NCBI RefSeq assembly: GCF_000321225.1
Contig: NW_004450480.1
Location: forward strand, 4,585,001 to 4,649,000
Direction: 5' to 3'
DNA: 64,000 nucleotides
From: Odobenus rosmarus divergens
Taxonomy: Eukaryota > Chordata > Mammalia > Carnivora > Odobenidae
Positions within the stretch are counted from its first letter, which is position 1. Each line of letters begins with the position of its first letter. The notes below the pieces were generated by a model, which was not told the DNA's origin, did not search any database, and saw only the letters and a program-made list of their open reading frames with translations. A program made the position numbers and the translations under genes. This document shows, piece by piece, positions 11,301-22,078 of this stretch.

Positions 11301-13700
11301 AGTGAGGTCCCAGGGATTCCACACAGTAGGAAGGCTGAAGAATCTTGAGGTAGCTGATGCTAGCACCCACCCTGAATCCATTCTCCCCATCCATGCCATG
11401 ACGATACGGCTTGGACATGGCTGCCCAGCCAGTTGTCCCCCTTGGAACAGTGCTTGCATTGAGATGTACCATGTCACTAACATTCACTAATGCAGTGTGA
11501 GCGAAAGTGGCCTGTGTCACTTCAGAGCCAACATTTTTAAGAGGCAGGCATGCCTCCCCCACGTTCTTTTGTCCCCCTCCCTCTAGCTGGATTCACAAGG
11601 CAACCAACACTGAAGGAGGACTGAACTTGGAGATGGAAGGAATCTGGGTCTCTCCATCACCACTTGGAACTGAGGGAAGCTGACGGGCAACACGCCTTTA
11701 GGACACTTTTGTAAGTAAGAAATAAACTTGTATCATGATTATGCCCTCATAATTTTTAGGGCTTCTTCCTTACAGTCATCATATTATCTGAACTCATACA
11801 ACTTCTTTCTTTGCTTTAAACAACAAAAATTGCCCCTTGCTGGTCTAATGAGATAAAAAACAACAACAACAACAACAAAACGAAGACCCCCCAATAGCAT
11901 GAGTCAATGGAAAATGAATCACAGCTCCATAAAATAAACATCTCCATAATTTGGAGACAAAATTCATTCAAACATGACTTATTAGACATGACTATTATTT
12001 AAAACTGTTTTTCCTCTATCTTCTTCCCTTCAAATGAAGCAAACATGGTTCGATGGAGAAAACGTGAATGCACAACAGATGATGCTCATAATATTTCAAA
12101 CTCTGAAAGGTGTTCTGATGATTAAATTATTTCAAACTAATAACAGGAGAAGAGAATGAAGTATTCACTGTAAAAAAAAAAAATCATTAGCTTCTTTTTC
12201 CTTTGGCCTGGAATTGTTTCTCTCATTTTCTTCAGTCACACTTTATTCAGTTGAGTGTCTGACTTTCTGAGCCAGCTTGTCTTTTATGAATTTTCCAGGT
12301 GGTTTGAAACCCAGAGTAATTAAGTGACTTCTGCAAGGTTACATACAAAGAGCTGCAGCCTCCGATCTGAAGCCTCCTTTTTCCACCTCTGGGCTTCCCT
12401 CCTCTGCATATTCCCCCCCCTCCCAACCTCCATGCAGGAAACCAAGCAGAGATGAGGTCTTTTTCTTGGGAAACTAGCACAAAAACCTCTTTTAACCTTA
12501 AAATTAACTTACTTACCGTTCCTAAGCTCTTGCATTTTCAAAGTTTGGGAATCCATCTTTGATGTGCCAATTCCTGAAAGCATAAAGATGAACTCTCTTT
12601 GCTGAAGTTGGTGCCTGTGGAATATTCCCAGACACATGGAGATAAACTCTCTGCTTCTCTTTCTGCTCTGTATTCTGTGCTTTAGTGGAGAAAGGGAAAG
12701 TGCATGGAATTAAAACGCAGACATGGCACCCAGTTACAGCCCCCTGTGGTTCTGGCTTTATGCTTTTGTATGACAGGCTCAGAAGAGAGACAATAACTAG
12801 TACATGAGCCTAATTACTCTGTGTGTACCACTTGCAAGCTGCAGTCTGGACCTGGGTTTGATTTAGTGCTTTTGAGTAGAACAGAGAGAGGACGGTTAAG
12901 ACTTATTACCACAACTGTGGTTTCCAAGCTTCATATCCACACAGAGGCTGGGTCAGTCTCCATTTTTTGGAACTACAAATATTTCACCTAACCTCCTCAC
13001 CCTTTCCTGCTAAGCTTACAAATGGGTCTGTGAGCTTTGTCTTATAAACTTATCCCGTACTGCAGTTACATTTAAAGGTTTCTTATTAGGCCCCGGTCCC
13101 TGACCCTGATAGAATTCTCAGCCACTGGCCTTGGGGGCAAGGGAAAGCTGTAAAGGTGACCTTATACAATGTCATGTCACCCTGTTCCTTTTATACTCCT
13201 GAGACTGACCATTTCCTTAACAGTCACCCTCGTATCTCTGACTTCCCTTACATCTACCCACTTATAGCCTTACTTCGGAGGGTAGGAATTTGACCTTTTG
13301 ATTTTTACCTCTTAATTTTGAGGTCATCCTTCAATGGCCCACCCTCAACCCTACCCATGATTGCCTTTAGGGTTTGGCACATATGGCCACCCACTAAAGG
13401 TAAGTCAACTTTTAGGTTGATTGTCTGTTGGGACAAATGGACATATCAGATGTCTATGTGCAGTCAGTGCGTTTTGGAGACAGAAGCAATCTCTTAGCAT
13501 GGCTGTTGCTTTTCCTAGTCCAGCACTGGCATCCTCTTCTGAAAGTGGCCCTCTGATTTTCCCTCTGAGGTACTGTACACCCGCTGTTTTCAGGGCAACG
13601 TGTAATGCACATCTCTTGGATTCAGGGATGGGCATGGAACCCAGCCTGGCCAATCCGCATATTCTGGGCATAGTGACTGGCAGAAGGTGGACACCTGATC
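11301..13700. other. Anonymous sequence (2.4 kb)
   Basis: No supported gene. A (CAA)n tract lies at about 11855-11880. 12300-12400 resembles a very diverged reverse MIR (AATTAAGTGACTTCTGCAAG). Overlapping antisense frames near 13405-13749 (98 and 114 codons) have no domain. Confidence 0.45.
11855..11880. repeat. (CAA)n short microsatellite
   Basis: Five to six CAA units following an A-rich run. Confidence 0.8.
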
Positions 13701-13702
13701 CA

Positions 13703-14045
13703 AGTGTCGTAGACTGAATGTTTGTGTAGCCGCCCCCCCCGAAATTCATATATGTGATAGTTTTAGGACATAGGGTGTTTGGGAGGTAATTAGGTCATAA
13801 GGGCAGAGCCCCCATGTGTGGGATTGGTGCCATTATAAAAGAGGCCCCACAGAGCTCCCTTACCCCTTCCACCATATGAGGTGATAGCAAAAGGATGGTC
13901 ATCCAGGAAATGGGCCCTGGTCAGAAACCAAATCTGCCCATGCCATGGTCTTGGACTTCCCAATCTCCAGAAATGTGAGAAATCAATGTTGTTTATGGGT
14001 CACCCAGTCTGTGGTATTTGTTGTAGGAGCCCAAATAGACTAGGA
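13703..14045 (+). mobile_element. MaLR-type (ERVL-MaLR) solo LTR, old
   Basis: Follows the MLT1/MST LTR layout: GTAGACTGAATGTTTGTGTA near the start, GTTTGGGAGGTAATTAGGTC, AGAGCCCCCATGTGTGGGAT, ATTATAAAAGAGGCCCCACA, TTCCACCATATGAGGTGATA, CTTGGACTTCCCAATCTCCA, GAAATGTGAGAAATCAATGT, TCACCCAGTCTGTGGTATTT and an end near AATAGACTAGGACA. No internal retroviral sequence adjoins it, so it is most likely a solo LTR. It is non-coding. Subfamily is not asserted. Confidence 0.82.
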
Positions 14046-14560
14046 CATTGAGGTGGTACAATCAGAAGAAATCCATTAATTTTTCTAGGATTATTGCAAT
14101 GGATACACTCTCTTTGGCCTGGGATGAAGCCAACATGGAGGAAAAGAGATCTAAGAAATAATGTGTGACGGTGTCCTGGTGATGCATATGACCTCCTGGA
14201 TCCATCTGTGCCTGAAAACATACTGAATCTTGCCCTTAAGCATGTTTGAACCAATAATTCCTTTTTTGCTTAATATAAGGTGAGCCAGCTTTCTATCATG
14301 GGTGACGAGGAGAGTTGAAAGTAAGTTAAAATAAGGCCAAAGTGACTATATCCAATGATTTGCAACATGTGAGCTATGGAGTTTTAAGTAATAAAAAGGC
14401 TAAGATGCACTGGGCTCCTTTCTTTAGTCTTTCTCTATTGCCTCATTCGCTCATAGGACTTGAAATATCTTTTGCACGATGCTGTCCAGTTTCTCCTGGT
14501 GCCCCACACTACCCACCTTATTTCCTGGTGTACTTCCCACGATACTCAGAAACATCTTGA
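14046..14560. other. Anonymous sequence, possible second LTR remnant
   Basis: 14185-14300 (TGGATCCATCTGTGCCTGAA, CCAATAATTCCTTTTTTGCT) recalls the 3' end of old MaLR/ERVL LTRs, but there are no flanking boundaries. The rest is unassigned. Confidence 0.35.
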
Positions 14561-15340
14561 ATGTTCATTTCCAAAATCAAATTCTTGATTGCTCCTCCCA
14601 ATCAATGATCTTTTCTTGATGGTCCTCATGTCAGTAGAGACCATCATCATCTAGTCAGTTGGCCAAGCCAGAAACTGGAGACACAGCTGTGCCTCCTCCT
14701 TCTTCCTCACCCGCCGCGTTCAGGCCCATAGGATGTCCTCTCTGTTCTACCTCTTAGATGAATCACAAATCAGCAGACTTCTCTCCATCGCTGCTGCCCC
14801 CACTCCAGTTCAAGGGTCACCAGCTCTGTCCGGGGATACCAGAGCAACCTAAGTCTATTTTCTGATTCTTTCACAGTCATTTTCAAATCCCTGCTCTACA
14901 CGACAGCCATCACAAGTCGGTTTCACTGTATCACACATATGCCTGCCTAAAACACTCCACTTCACGTGAGACGCAGAACTAGCATCTCACCATCGGACCC
15001 CCACCTAATGTCCTTGCGTACCAACTCACTTATCACATACCCATCCCTACAAGGCTTTTTTTGCTTTCCTGGACACGGACTGGCCACTTCAGGGTAAGCT
15101 CCTGGTGATGCTCCTTCTACTAAGCTTGCTCACTCTTCCTCAGTTCTTCATATAACATTGACCTTTTTTGTCTTGCAGTTCCCAGCCTGAGTTATCAGGC
15201 TGTTCCGTGCACAAGTCCTTCTCCATCTCAACACTCCCTTTGCTTCCTTTATATACTTCCACAGTTTGAAAATACTTACTCATTGACTTACTTACATACT
15301 ATCCGTCTTGACACTCGACCAAACTCTGTAAGGGCACATG
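14561..15340 (+). mobile_element. L2 LINE fragment, 3' region
   Basis: About 0.8 kb collinear with L2: CTCCATCGCTGCTGCCCCCA, TTTCAAATCCCTGCTCTACA, AAAACACTCCACTTCACGTG, TTTTTTGCTTTCCTGGACAC, TGATGCTCCTTCTACTAAGC, TATATACTTCCACAGTTTGA, ending at a diverged AACTCTGTAAGGGCACA block. No coding capacity remains. Confidence 0.65.
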
Positions 15341-15536
15341 GTGAGCACCTGATAACTATAACTGGATGAAAGTTCTGTGAATCCATGTGCAGACAAGCCA
15401 TGTTCTCCAGACAGAATACACAACACATGTTGCACATACATGGGCTCTTCGTCAAATGTTTGCACATGCTATTGTGTGTACTCAAGCACAAGTACCTTTA
15501 CAACATTAATGAGTTCAGATTGGCTTTTTTGGTCTT
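15341..15536. other. Anonymous sequence
   Basis: Short stretch without recognised repeat. Confidence 0.5.
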
Positions 15537-15776
15537 TAGGTATTTTTTTTTTTTTTTTAAGTTTTTTTTTTTTTTTATTCATTTGAGACACAGAGAGACA
15601 GAGAGAGAGAGAGAGAGCATGAGCAGGGGGAGAGGCAGAGGGAGAGGGAGAAGCAGACTCCCCGCCAAGCCAAGAGCCCAATGTGGGGCTCGATCCCAGG
15701 ACCCTGGGATCATGACCTGAGCTGAAGGTAGACGCTTAACCATCTGAGCCACCCAGGCGTCCCTACGTATTTTCTT
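15537..15776 (-). mobile_element. CAN-SINE (SINEC), reverse orientation
   Basis: The body is about 15550-15763: poly(T), GA-rich antisense of the CT region, then CTCGATCCCAGGACCCTGGG and GAGCCACCCAGGCGTCCC. The likely duplication is imperfect, TAGGTATTTT (15537) against TACGTATTTT (15764). The T runs make the 3' border approximate. Confidence 0.95.
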
Positions 15777-16353
15777 AATCCATGGTTTCCTTATGTGACA
15801 ATTTCCCCAGTTCCACCTCCAGACCACCAGACCGTGGCAACTTGTACAGGCTGATTCCCTATCACCCCCCCACACTCTTTTTTTAACGTTAAAAATTGAT
15901 CCTCATTAGGGCTTTCATGGTGCAAAGTTCTAATTTGGGGGATGCTAAAAATGAGGAGATGCATTCTCAGGAAATGAAAAATTATAGATTTGGTGAGAAA
16001 GTATAATACACCATCAACCTGTATGGAAGCTACTCATTGTTTCAACACTAATTCAGTTATACCGCTCCCCACTGACTTCAGCAGGTTATGTGACTTATTC
16101 AAAGATGATTCATAGGAAAAAGATCCACATGGAGCTTACACATAAAAACTGGAAAAATAAAAAAATAATATAAACAAGAAAAACTGGATTACGTACATAT
16201 GTATCCCTATGTAAAGAGAAGAAGTTGAAATATACAAAAGATGACAGAAACAACCTCCAAGGAATTATATACAATATAATCTAAGAAAATATTTCAAATA
16301 AGAGATATGAAAATTCAAAGAAGAGGTGTTAACACAATCAAGACAATAGAAGG
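15777..16353. other. Anonymous AT-rich sequence
   Basis: No gene or repeat recognised. Confidence 0.5.
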
Positions 16354-16541
16354 TGGGGCGCTTGGGTGACTCAGTCCATTAAGCATCTGCCTTCAGCTCA
16401 GGGCTCAAGGGCTCAGGTCATGACCCCAGGGTCTTGAGATTGAGCCTCCCCCTACAGGCTCCTAGGGCTCCCTGCTCAACAGGAAGTCGGTTTCTCCCTC
16501 TCCTTCTGCTCCTCCCTCCCGCTTGTGCACTCTCTCTGTTT
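16354..16541 (+). mobile_element. CAN-SINE (SINEC), 3'-truncated
   Basis: Begins TGGGGCGCTTGGGTGACTCA and runs through an internally duplicated stretch (GCTCAGGGCTCAAGGGCTCA) and the CT-rich middle. It stops at CACTCTCTCTGTTT without the AATAAATAAAATC tail. No target-site duplication was found, so the right end has been lost or rearranged. Confidence 0.9.
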
Positions 16542-17285
16542 GACCATCTTCAGGGTTGGCTTTTAATTCATAAAGTTTCTTTTTACCTCTTACTCTTCAT
16601 TCCTCCCTCCTTCCTTCATTTCCTCCATTTTTCCTGCCTTTCTGCTGTCCTGTCTTCCTTTTCTTCTTATACACATAGAGAAATATTGAATGTAATTGTC
16701 ACCAAATGTTAAAATGGTTATTTCTGGGAATTTTGAGTGATGTGGGGGTGTATAATTTTTAAAATTTGTGTAACTCTATTAACTTATATACCTCAAAATT
16801 ATCTTTTTAAATGTGGGCTGGGTCTCCGTCATTAAAAATACTGTGAACCATTGGCTTAGTCTTACATTCTCATCTCACACATAAGGAAATTGACGCCCTA
16901 CAGCATAGCATGAGGTACAGCATCCAGGGGAGGACTTTGGGCAGTCCAAACCATGAATAATGCCCATGGTGTTAAGGCTGGTTCGTTAAGAGTTAGTCTA
17001 ATGGCTGGCCACTGCTAATAAATACATTTCCTCTCCCAATTAACAGTGGACATGGAGCCAAAGCAAACCACCTGAGCTTCTCCAGAGGACCCTTCAAGAC
17101 TAGGGCAAATGCTGACTATTTCAGACAAAGGGACAGGCCAGAGAAATGGTAGGTATTCTTGTTAAGTACCTATTGGCAGCCATGAGTTTGACCTCAAATA
17201 TCACTATCTGCTCTGTTTGCAAGGACAATCAACCCAATTTCTGAATTCTACCTTTTCAAATGAAGGGTGGCTATCAGGATCTCTT
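16542..17285. other. Anonymous sequence with a pyrimidine-rich stretch
   Basis: 16600-16670 is CT-rich (CCTCCCTCCTTCCTTCATTT). 16860-16920 weakly resembles reverse MIR. No gene supported. Confidence 0.45.
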
Positions 17286-17565
17286 TCCAGAGCACATTTC
17301 CTCAGCTTTTTTCTTTTCTCCTCACTACTCACCCTTAGTTCTCAATTTAAAAGTCCCCTCCTCAGCAGGCTTTCTCTGATCTAAAGAGAGTCGCTTCTGA
17401 GGTTCCCTTTCCCATGTCCTTGTTTATTTTATTCAGAGCGATTATGGCCATTATAATTAGTTTCTTTTCCCTTGTTCATCCTCCTGCTAAAAGTTGAGTT
17501 CCATGGGAGCTCACTGGGTATCTATAGCCTTTATCCCAGCACCTGAAATATAGCAGGTTTCAGAC
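17286..17565 (+). mobile_element. L2 3'-end fragment
   Basis: Blocks AAAAGTCCCCTCCTCAGCAG, GCTTTCTCTGATCTAAAGAG, TTGAGTTCCATGGGAGCTCA, TTATCCCAGCACCTGAAATA then TAGCAGG follow the L2 3' terminus. Confidence 0.7.
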
Positions 17566-17687
17566 GTATTTCTTTACCCTTGCCCCCCAAAAGAGACTAT
17601 ACTCTGAGAAAATATCCTATTAAAATTTAATTTTAAATAATGGTCATAGCTCCATCAACAGTAAGTTGGTGACTGGCTATTCCCATG

Positions 17688-17845
17688 CTCCTGTGACAGA
17701 TGCAGGAGCATTAAGCTCTGTCATGTCCTATCAGTGAGACCTGGGGCAAGCTGTTTCCCTCTCTGAGCCTCAGTTCCCTCACCTGTAGGATGCGGGTCAT
17801 ATTAGTTGGGAGGATCACATAGAACATGCTCCAGAAGCATTCGGA
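17688..17845 (+). mobile_element. MIR SINE, central part
   Basis: TGAGACCTGGGGCAAGCTGT, TTCCCTCTCTGAGCCTCAGT, TCCCTCACCTGTAGGATGCG then a diverged TTGGGAGGATCACAT segment follow the MIR core. Confidence 0.82.
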
Positions 17846-19120
17846 AAACTCTTTAGAGCAATGCAAAGTCAGGGATTCAGTATCAGTACACTGTATATTG
17901 GAAGGCAGAACTTTAAGATGCTTGCTGTCACCCCATGGCTTAGGCTCCCTCAGAAATGGAGCCTTCGATGAGCATTTGTGTGAAATTGATTCATTAGGGA
18001 GCGCATCCAGGGAAAAAGAATGGAAAGGTGCCGTGTGGAACAGGGAAGAGAAGAAAGTCAAACAAGAATGCCATATCATGCACTGTCTTACTGAAGGTGA
18101 CTCAGGACCATGGGGGAGTTCTGGACACATCAAGTCTCATGCCTCAGAGTCACCCCAATCAGAGGTGAAGCCCCATACCAATCAGTCGCTGGTTGGGAGC
18201 TGCCCCCAGGGGTTGGGGTGCAGGAATTCCCAGGTACTTCTACTTCAGGAAGGCACCAGTAGCCCGAGGGCAGGCATAGTCTTCCAAGAACTAGTGAGCA
18301 CAGAAACGGTAAAAGGATTAAAGCGAGAGTAAACATGGAGGGAGCATTCACTAGGAAATTCCTGTCTCAATCACAGACTATTGTCCTTGGCAATAGGGTT
18401 CATGTTATGAGTTGAGATTAGATTTGAGTACACTACTACCTTGTATTTATGCAGCATTTCTCATTTCTCTTTGAAGTGCTTCTCCACATAACTCATGCAA
18501 AAGGATAGCTGAGAGCCGGCTTGGTTGGATCACGTGCGAGCCATAAAAAAGTACATTTTCAAGGGCAATAGGTTAAATAAAGGAAAGAGGTTCACTGGTT
18601 TTACAACCATGAGTGGTTTCTATTTTTCAATAAGTCAAACCCTTTAGAAGACATGGCTGAATGGGCAAAGAGCCCTCTTGGGGAAATTCATGCCTTTACA
18701 GTTTGATTTTCTTTGGGGTAAAGGGGAAAATGCAAGCCATAGTTTAAAACTATTCACTTCATCGAGATCCTGAAAAAAAACAAAACAAAACAGAACCAAA
18801 AATGCTGCAGTATTTTTGGGACAGAGGATGTTTTATAAAATATGCTGTAAAAGCATTACTTTTGGCTTCTACCTAGCTGGAAACATTCAAGCTTCTTTGC
18901 AGGACTGGTATGGTTTGTCTCTTTTCCATCCAACGGAGTGCTCCAATTTTACAGATTGTCAACAGCTGACCTGCAGGGATGCCACAGGCCAGGAGAGAGC
19001 TGTCACTGGATTGGCATCTGGCTTGTCCCTGGCATGGAGGAGCCTTTCTCTGTTCCCCTCTCTCTGTGTGGAAGCTTCGGAGCTCGGTGGAAAAAGACCT
19101 GGTTTGGACACAGACACAAT
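17846..19120. other. Anonymous sequence
   Basis: Contains the second-longest open frame in the window (17826-18332, 168 codons) and an opposing 140-codon frame (17711-18133). The first begins in the MIR, and neither has a recognised domain or a defensible exon structure. 18435-18505 weakly resembles reverse MIR3 (GTATTTATGCAGCATTTCTC). No gene is called. Confidence 0.45.
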
Positions 19121-19455
19121 TTAGCCTAGGCTGGCAAACTAGGGCCTGAGTACAAATCCCGTCGGCTGCCTGTTTTTGGATTACCCGTGAACTAAGAATA
19201 GATTTTACACGTTTAAACGGCTGAAAAACGGTCAGAAGAAGAATTCAAATCCCGTCACGTGAAAGTTATATGAGATTCAGATTTCAGTGTCTATACATAA
19301 AGTTTTATGGAAACACAGCCACGCCCACTTGTTTAGGCTTCGACTGCTTCTGCCCTAGGAGAACACAGTACTCAGTTGTGACAGAGACTTCAGGCCTATA
19401 AAGCCAAAAGGCTATATTAGCTGGTCCTTTCGAGGAAAAGCTGGCTAACTCCTGA
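19121..19455. mobile_element. hAT-Charlie-type element, copy 3 (longer form)
   Basis: Starts CTAGGCTGGCAAACTAGGGC. It carries an extra internal segment around 19190-19300, seen also in copy 5 read in reverse. It continues AAAGTTTTATGGAAACACAG, CCACGCCCACTTGTTTAGGC, CAGTTGTGACAGAGACTTCA, and ends GCTGGCTAACTCCTGACC. Confidence 0.8.
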
Positions 19456-19540
19456 CCCAGGACAAGTCACTTCTCTGAGCTGCACCTTCTTCATCTGTAA
19501 CGTGGGTTAATAGTGGTACTTGTCTCCCAGACAGGCAGCT
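19456..19540 (+). mobile_element. MIR SINE fragment (first of three in a row)
   Basis: CCAGGACAAGTCACTTCTCT, GAGCTGCACCTTCTTCATCT then GTAACGTGGGTTAATAGTGG is the MIR core. Confidence 0.75.
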
Positions 19541-19544
19541 TAGC

Positions 19545-19800
19545 GAGGCAATGTACGAAGTAGTCAAGAGCACAGACAGTTAGGATTCTAACCCTGACTC
19601 TGCCTCTTACTCGGTGGGTAACTTTGGGAAAGGAACTTAATCTCTCAATGCTTCAGTTTCTGTTCCTGTGAAAGGGGGACAAAGAAAGCCTTTGCGTCCG
19701 AGTTGTGACTTTATTGCAGGCACATCTCTTGGAAAGGTACCTGGCGTGCATTACGCGCTATTTAATGTTAGCTACCCTCACAGGGTTGCTGTGAGGAGAA
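19545..19800 (+). mobile_element. MIR SINE (second of three)
   Basis: Near-complete: AGTCAAGAGCACAGACAGTT, CTAACCCTGACTCTGCCTCT, GGGTAACTTTGGGAAAGGAA, CTCAATGCTTCAGTTTCTGT, then a diverged 3' end. Confidence 0.85.
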
Positions 19801-19857
19801 ACATGCATGCTCATTAAAAAGAAGAAAGGTGAAATTACAGTCTTTCTTTAAAAATGC

Positions 19858-20140
19858 TCCAGTAGTTGTGTAAAAGGGCAAGGACTCTGGAGCCAGACTG
19901 TGAGAGTATAAATCCAGGCTCCCTCTCTCACCAGCCCCATGACCCTAAGCATGTTACTTAATCTCACAGGACTTCCGTTTTATCATCTGTAAAATATGGG
20001 TGATAATAATAATTATTATTATTATTGGGGCTAGTGAGGGAGGGATATCCCCTATTATTATATATGGGGATTAAATGAATTTGAACATGTGTAAGGGACT
20101 TCGAATGGTGGCTGGCACAAAGTAAGTAAATGCCTTCTCA
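19858..20140 (+). mobile_element. MIR SINE (third of three)
   Basis: AAGGACTCTGGAGCCAGACT, ATCCAGGCTCCCTCTCTCAC, TTACTTAATCTCACAGGACT, TATCATCTGTAAAATATGGG, a (TAA/ATT) run at 20006-20025, GGGATTAAATGAATTTGAAC and GGCTGGCACAAAGTAAGTAA. Confidence 0.9.
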
Positions 20141-20939
20141 TACATATTTCTGAATGCATTTAAAATAAAGGCATAATCATGAAAAATTTTACTCAACAAC
20201 CACCTAAAAATCACCTCTCATGCACTAATGGTACATGCACCATGATCTGGGAAACACTGACCTGCTGGCAGATGGATGGTGGACATTTGGGGAGAACAAA
20301 GGGGAACAGGCAATAGCTTGCCTCTGCTCTTTTAACTGTCAGGATCAACCTCTCAAAATATCTGTGAGCTGCAGAAGCACTTTGCACGAGCACTGGTTAC
20401 CTGTCTCCAGACTTCGGCCTCACAGTACATTCTTATTCACCATTGTGACCCACTGGTCCCTGATCCCATCTTTCCTGATTATTTATTTTGCCCTGATTGC
20501 AAGCCACTTCTCCCCATTTCTCAGCTACTGTCCATGGAGCTTCAACCTCCATCTAGAGGGAACTCTGGTTCTGCTTCTGCTCTCTCTCAGACACATTCCC
20601 GGCCCTGGCCCCTGCCTGCTGGCCAGAGGGAGTGGACTTCTGCCATTCTGGAGGCATGATATCTGAATATTCTATTTGGGGGGAATCCCAAGATAGGAGC
20701 AAACCAAGACCCACTTCTCATGACAAAAGCCAAGAAGAGTAGGGTGTGCATTTCCTCTCCTGCTGCCTGGCAGCCCTGACCATCCAGTGCAGAAGCCCAG
20801 GACTCTGAATCTTGGTAGAGTGACACAAAGGCTTGGGATCAGGTAGCAACTATTTTCTGCAGCACTCAGACCCCAGGGCCAGCGGGGGCGGGGGGCGGGC
20901 ATCAGTGGCAAAAGTGTCAGGGGTAGTGACGATGGCCTT
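20141..20939. other. Anonymous sequence with a G-rich run
   Basis: Includes four G-runs at 20876-20899 (GGG, GGGGG, GGGGGG, GGG), a potential G-quadruplex outside any recognised repeat. The 143-codon frame at 20235-20666 has no domain and runs through low-information sequence. Confidence 0.45.
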
Positions 20940-21112
20940 GGTGGAATGCACTAACTGGATCATTCCTGTGGCTAAACTTGGCCTTCTGGTTCTTGCCTGA
21001 GCTGGATCTCTGCCTTCTTTGATTCATGAGTTATCTGATATCCTTCCAATAAATCTCTTCTCTGAATAGGCTAACCAGAGATATTTCCATTGTTTGTAAC
21101 CAGAATCTTGAC
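20940..21112 (+). mobile_element. Possible LTR 3' end (ERVL/MaLR-like)
   Basis: GGCCTTCTGGTTCTTGCCTG, TGATTCATGAGTTATCTGAT, TCCTTCCAATAAATCTCTTC, then TAACCAGAGATATTTCCATT and GTAACCAGAATCTTGAC follow the 3' end pattern of old mammalian LTRs with an AATAAA signal. Non-coding; family not assigned. Confidence 0.45.
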
Positions 21113-21986
21113 TTGCGTACCAGGGTTGGGCCACTGGACCATAATGTATGTTTACACTCAAGTCTTACTGCACCTCTCATCACTGGACTGGAATCTCTCC
21201 TGGGAGGTTCCCCGGGGAATCACAGACAATGATCTACATTTCTATTCTGCTTATTTTTTCAGAATGATTGTTGGCCACATTAATAATTTTTTGCCATGTG
21301 CCATGTTTTTCTTGCATCCTGCATTCCTTTCTGACCATACAGCATTCATCTGGTTTATAACATTTGAAAGTATTGGAAGCTTAGAATTAAACCAGCAAGA
21401 GGGGGAAAAAAGTTTTATTAAAAATATAAGTCAAACTTCTTCAGATGAAGCCAAGTAATAGTATTAGGAAAGAATTCTGTCCAATTTTCTTTATTGAATT
21501 TTCTGTGATTTGGTAGCATTGTGTCATCTCTTCTGTGCATAGTTTTTAACTTTTAATTTTCATTGTTGTTTTGGATTCTTTAAATTGAATGTAGAAAGCA
21601 CATCTTTTTGAGCTCTTGGGGGTAATATTTGGAGACGAAATGAGGATGAGCTCTTGTCTCATGAACTATTGAAGCAATATCAAGAAGGTGTAAAACATAC
21701 ACAGACCGACCTTCTTACACAAAATAGTCTCTGCTATCCATATAATTCCAAAGAATAGAAGCAAGTGCATTATTCTAATGTAGTCCAATAACTTAGATTT
21801 CTTTCTTTCCAGTGGTTTCTCCTTTTGGGTATATTGATGGCCTAATTTATGTCCCTTTCCAGCATAGGTATTTGTTAAATATTTGTTGTGAGCCCACCTT
21901 CTTCCAGGCACACAGAGACATGAAGAGAAAATATCTTTCCCTTGTACCTTGGTTTTTCCATATTAAGAACTCAACAAGGACAAATC
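21113..21986. other. Anonymous sequence
   Basis: No gene or repeat recognised. The 122-codon frame at 21090-21458 begins in the LTR-like end and has no domain. Confidence 0.5.
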
Positions 21987-22078
21987 CATAGTTCCTGTCT
22001 TATTTATCTTTGTATGACCAGAGCCTCTCCCCAGGCCTGGTATACAACATGTGTTTAATAATGAAGAAATGAATAATT
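21987..22078 (+). mobile_element. L2 3'-end fragment
   Basis: TTATTTATCTTTGTATGACC, CCCAGGCCTGGTATACAACA, TGTGTTTAATAATGAAG matches the L2 terminus pattern. Confidence 0.6.

Noticed and set aside
15385..15720. Arg/Gly/Ser-rich frame (111 codons)
   Set aside because: The Arg-Gly run is the translation of the GA-rich strand of a reverse CAN-SINE; the same artefact recurs in most SINE copies.
17826..18332. 168-codon plus-strand frame with an opposing 140-codon frame
   Set aside because: It begins in a MIR, overlaps an antisense frame of similar length, and shows no recognisable motif.
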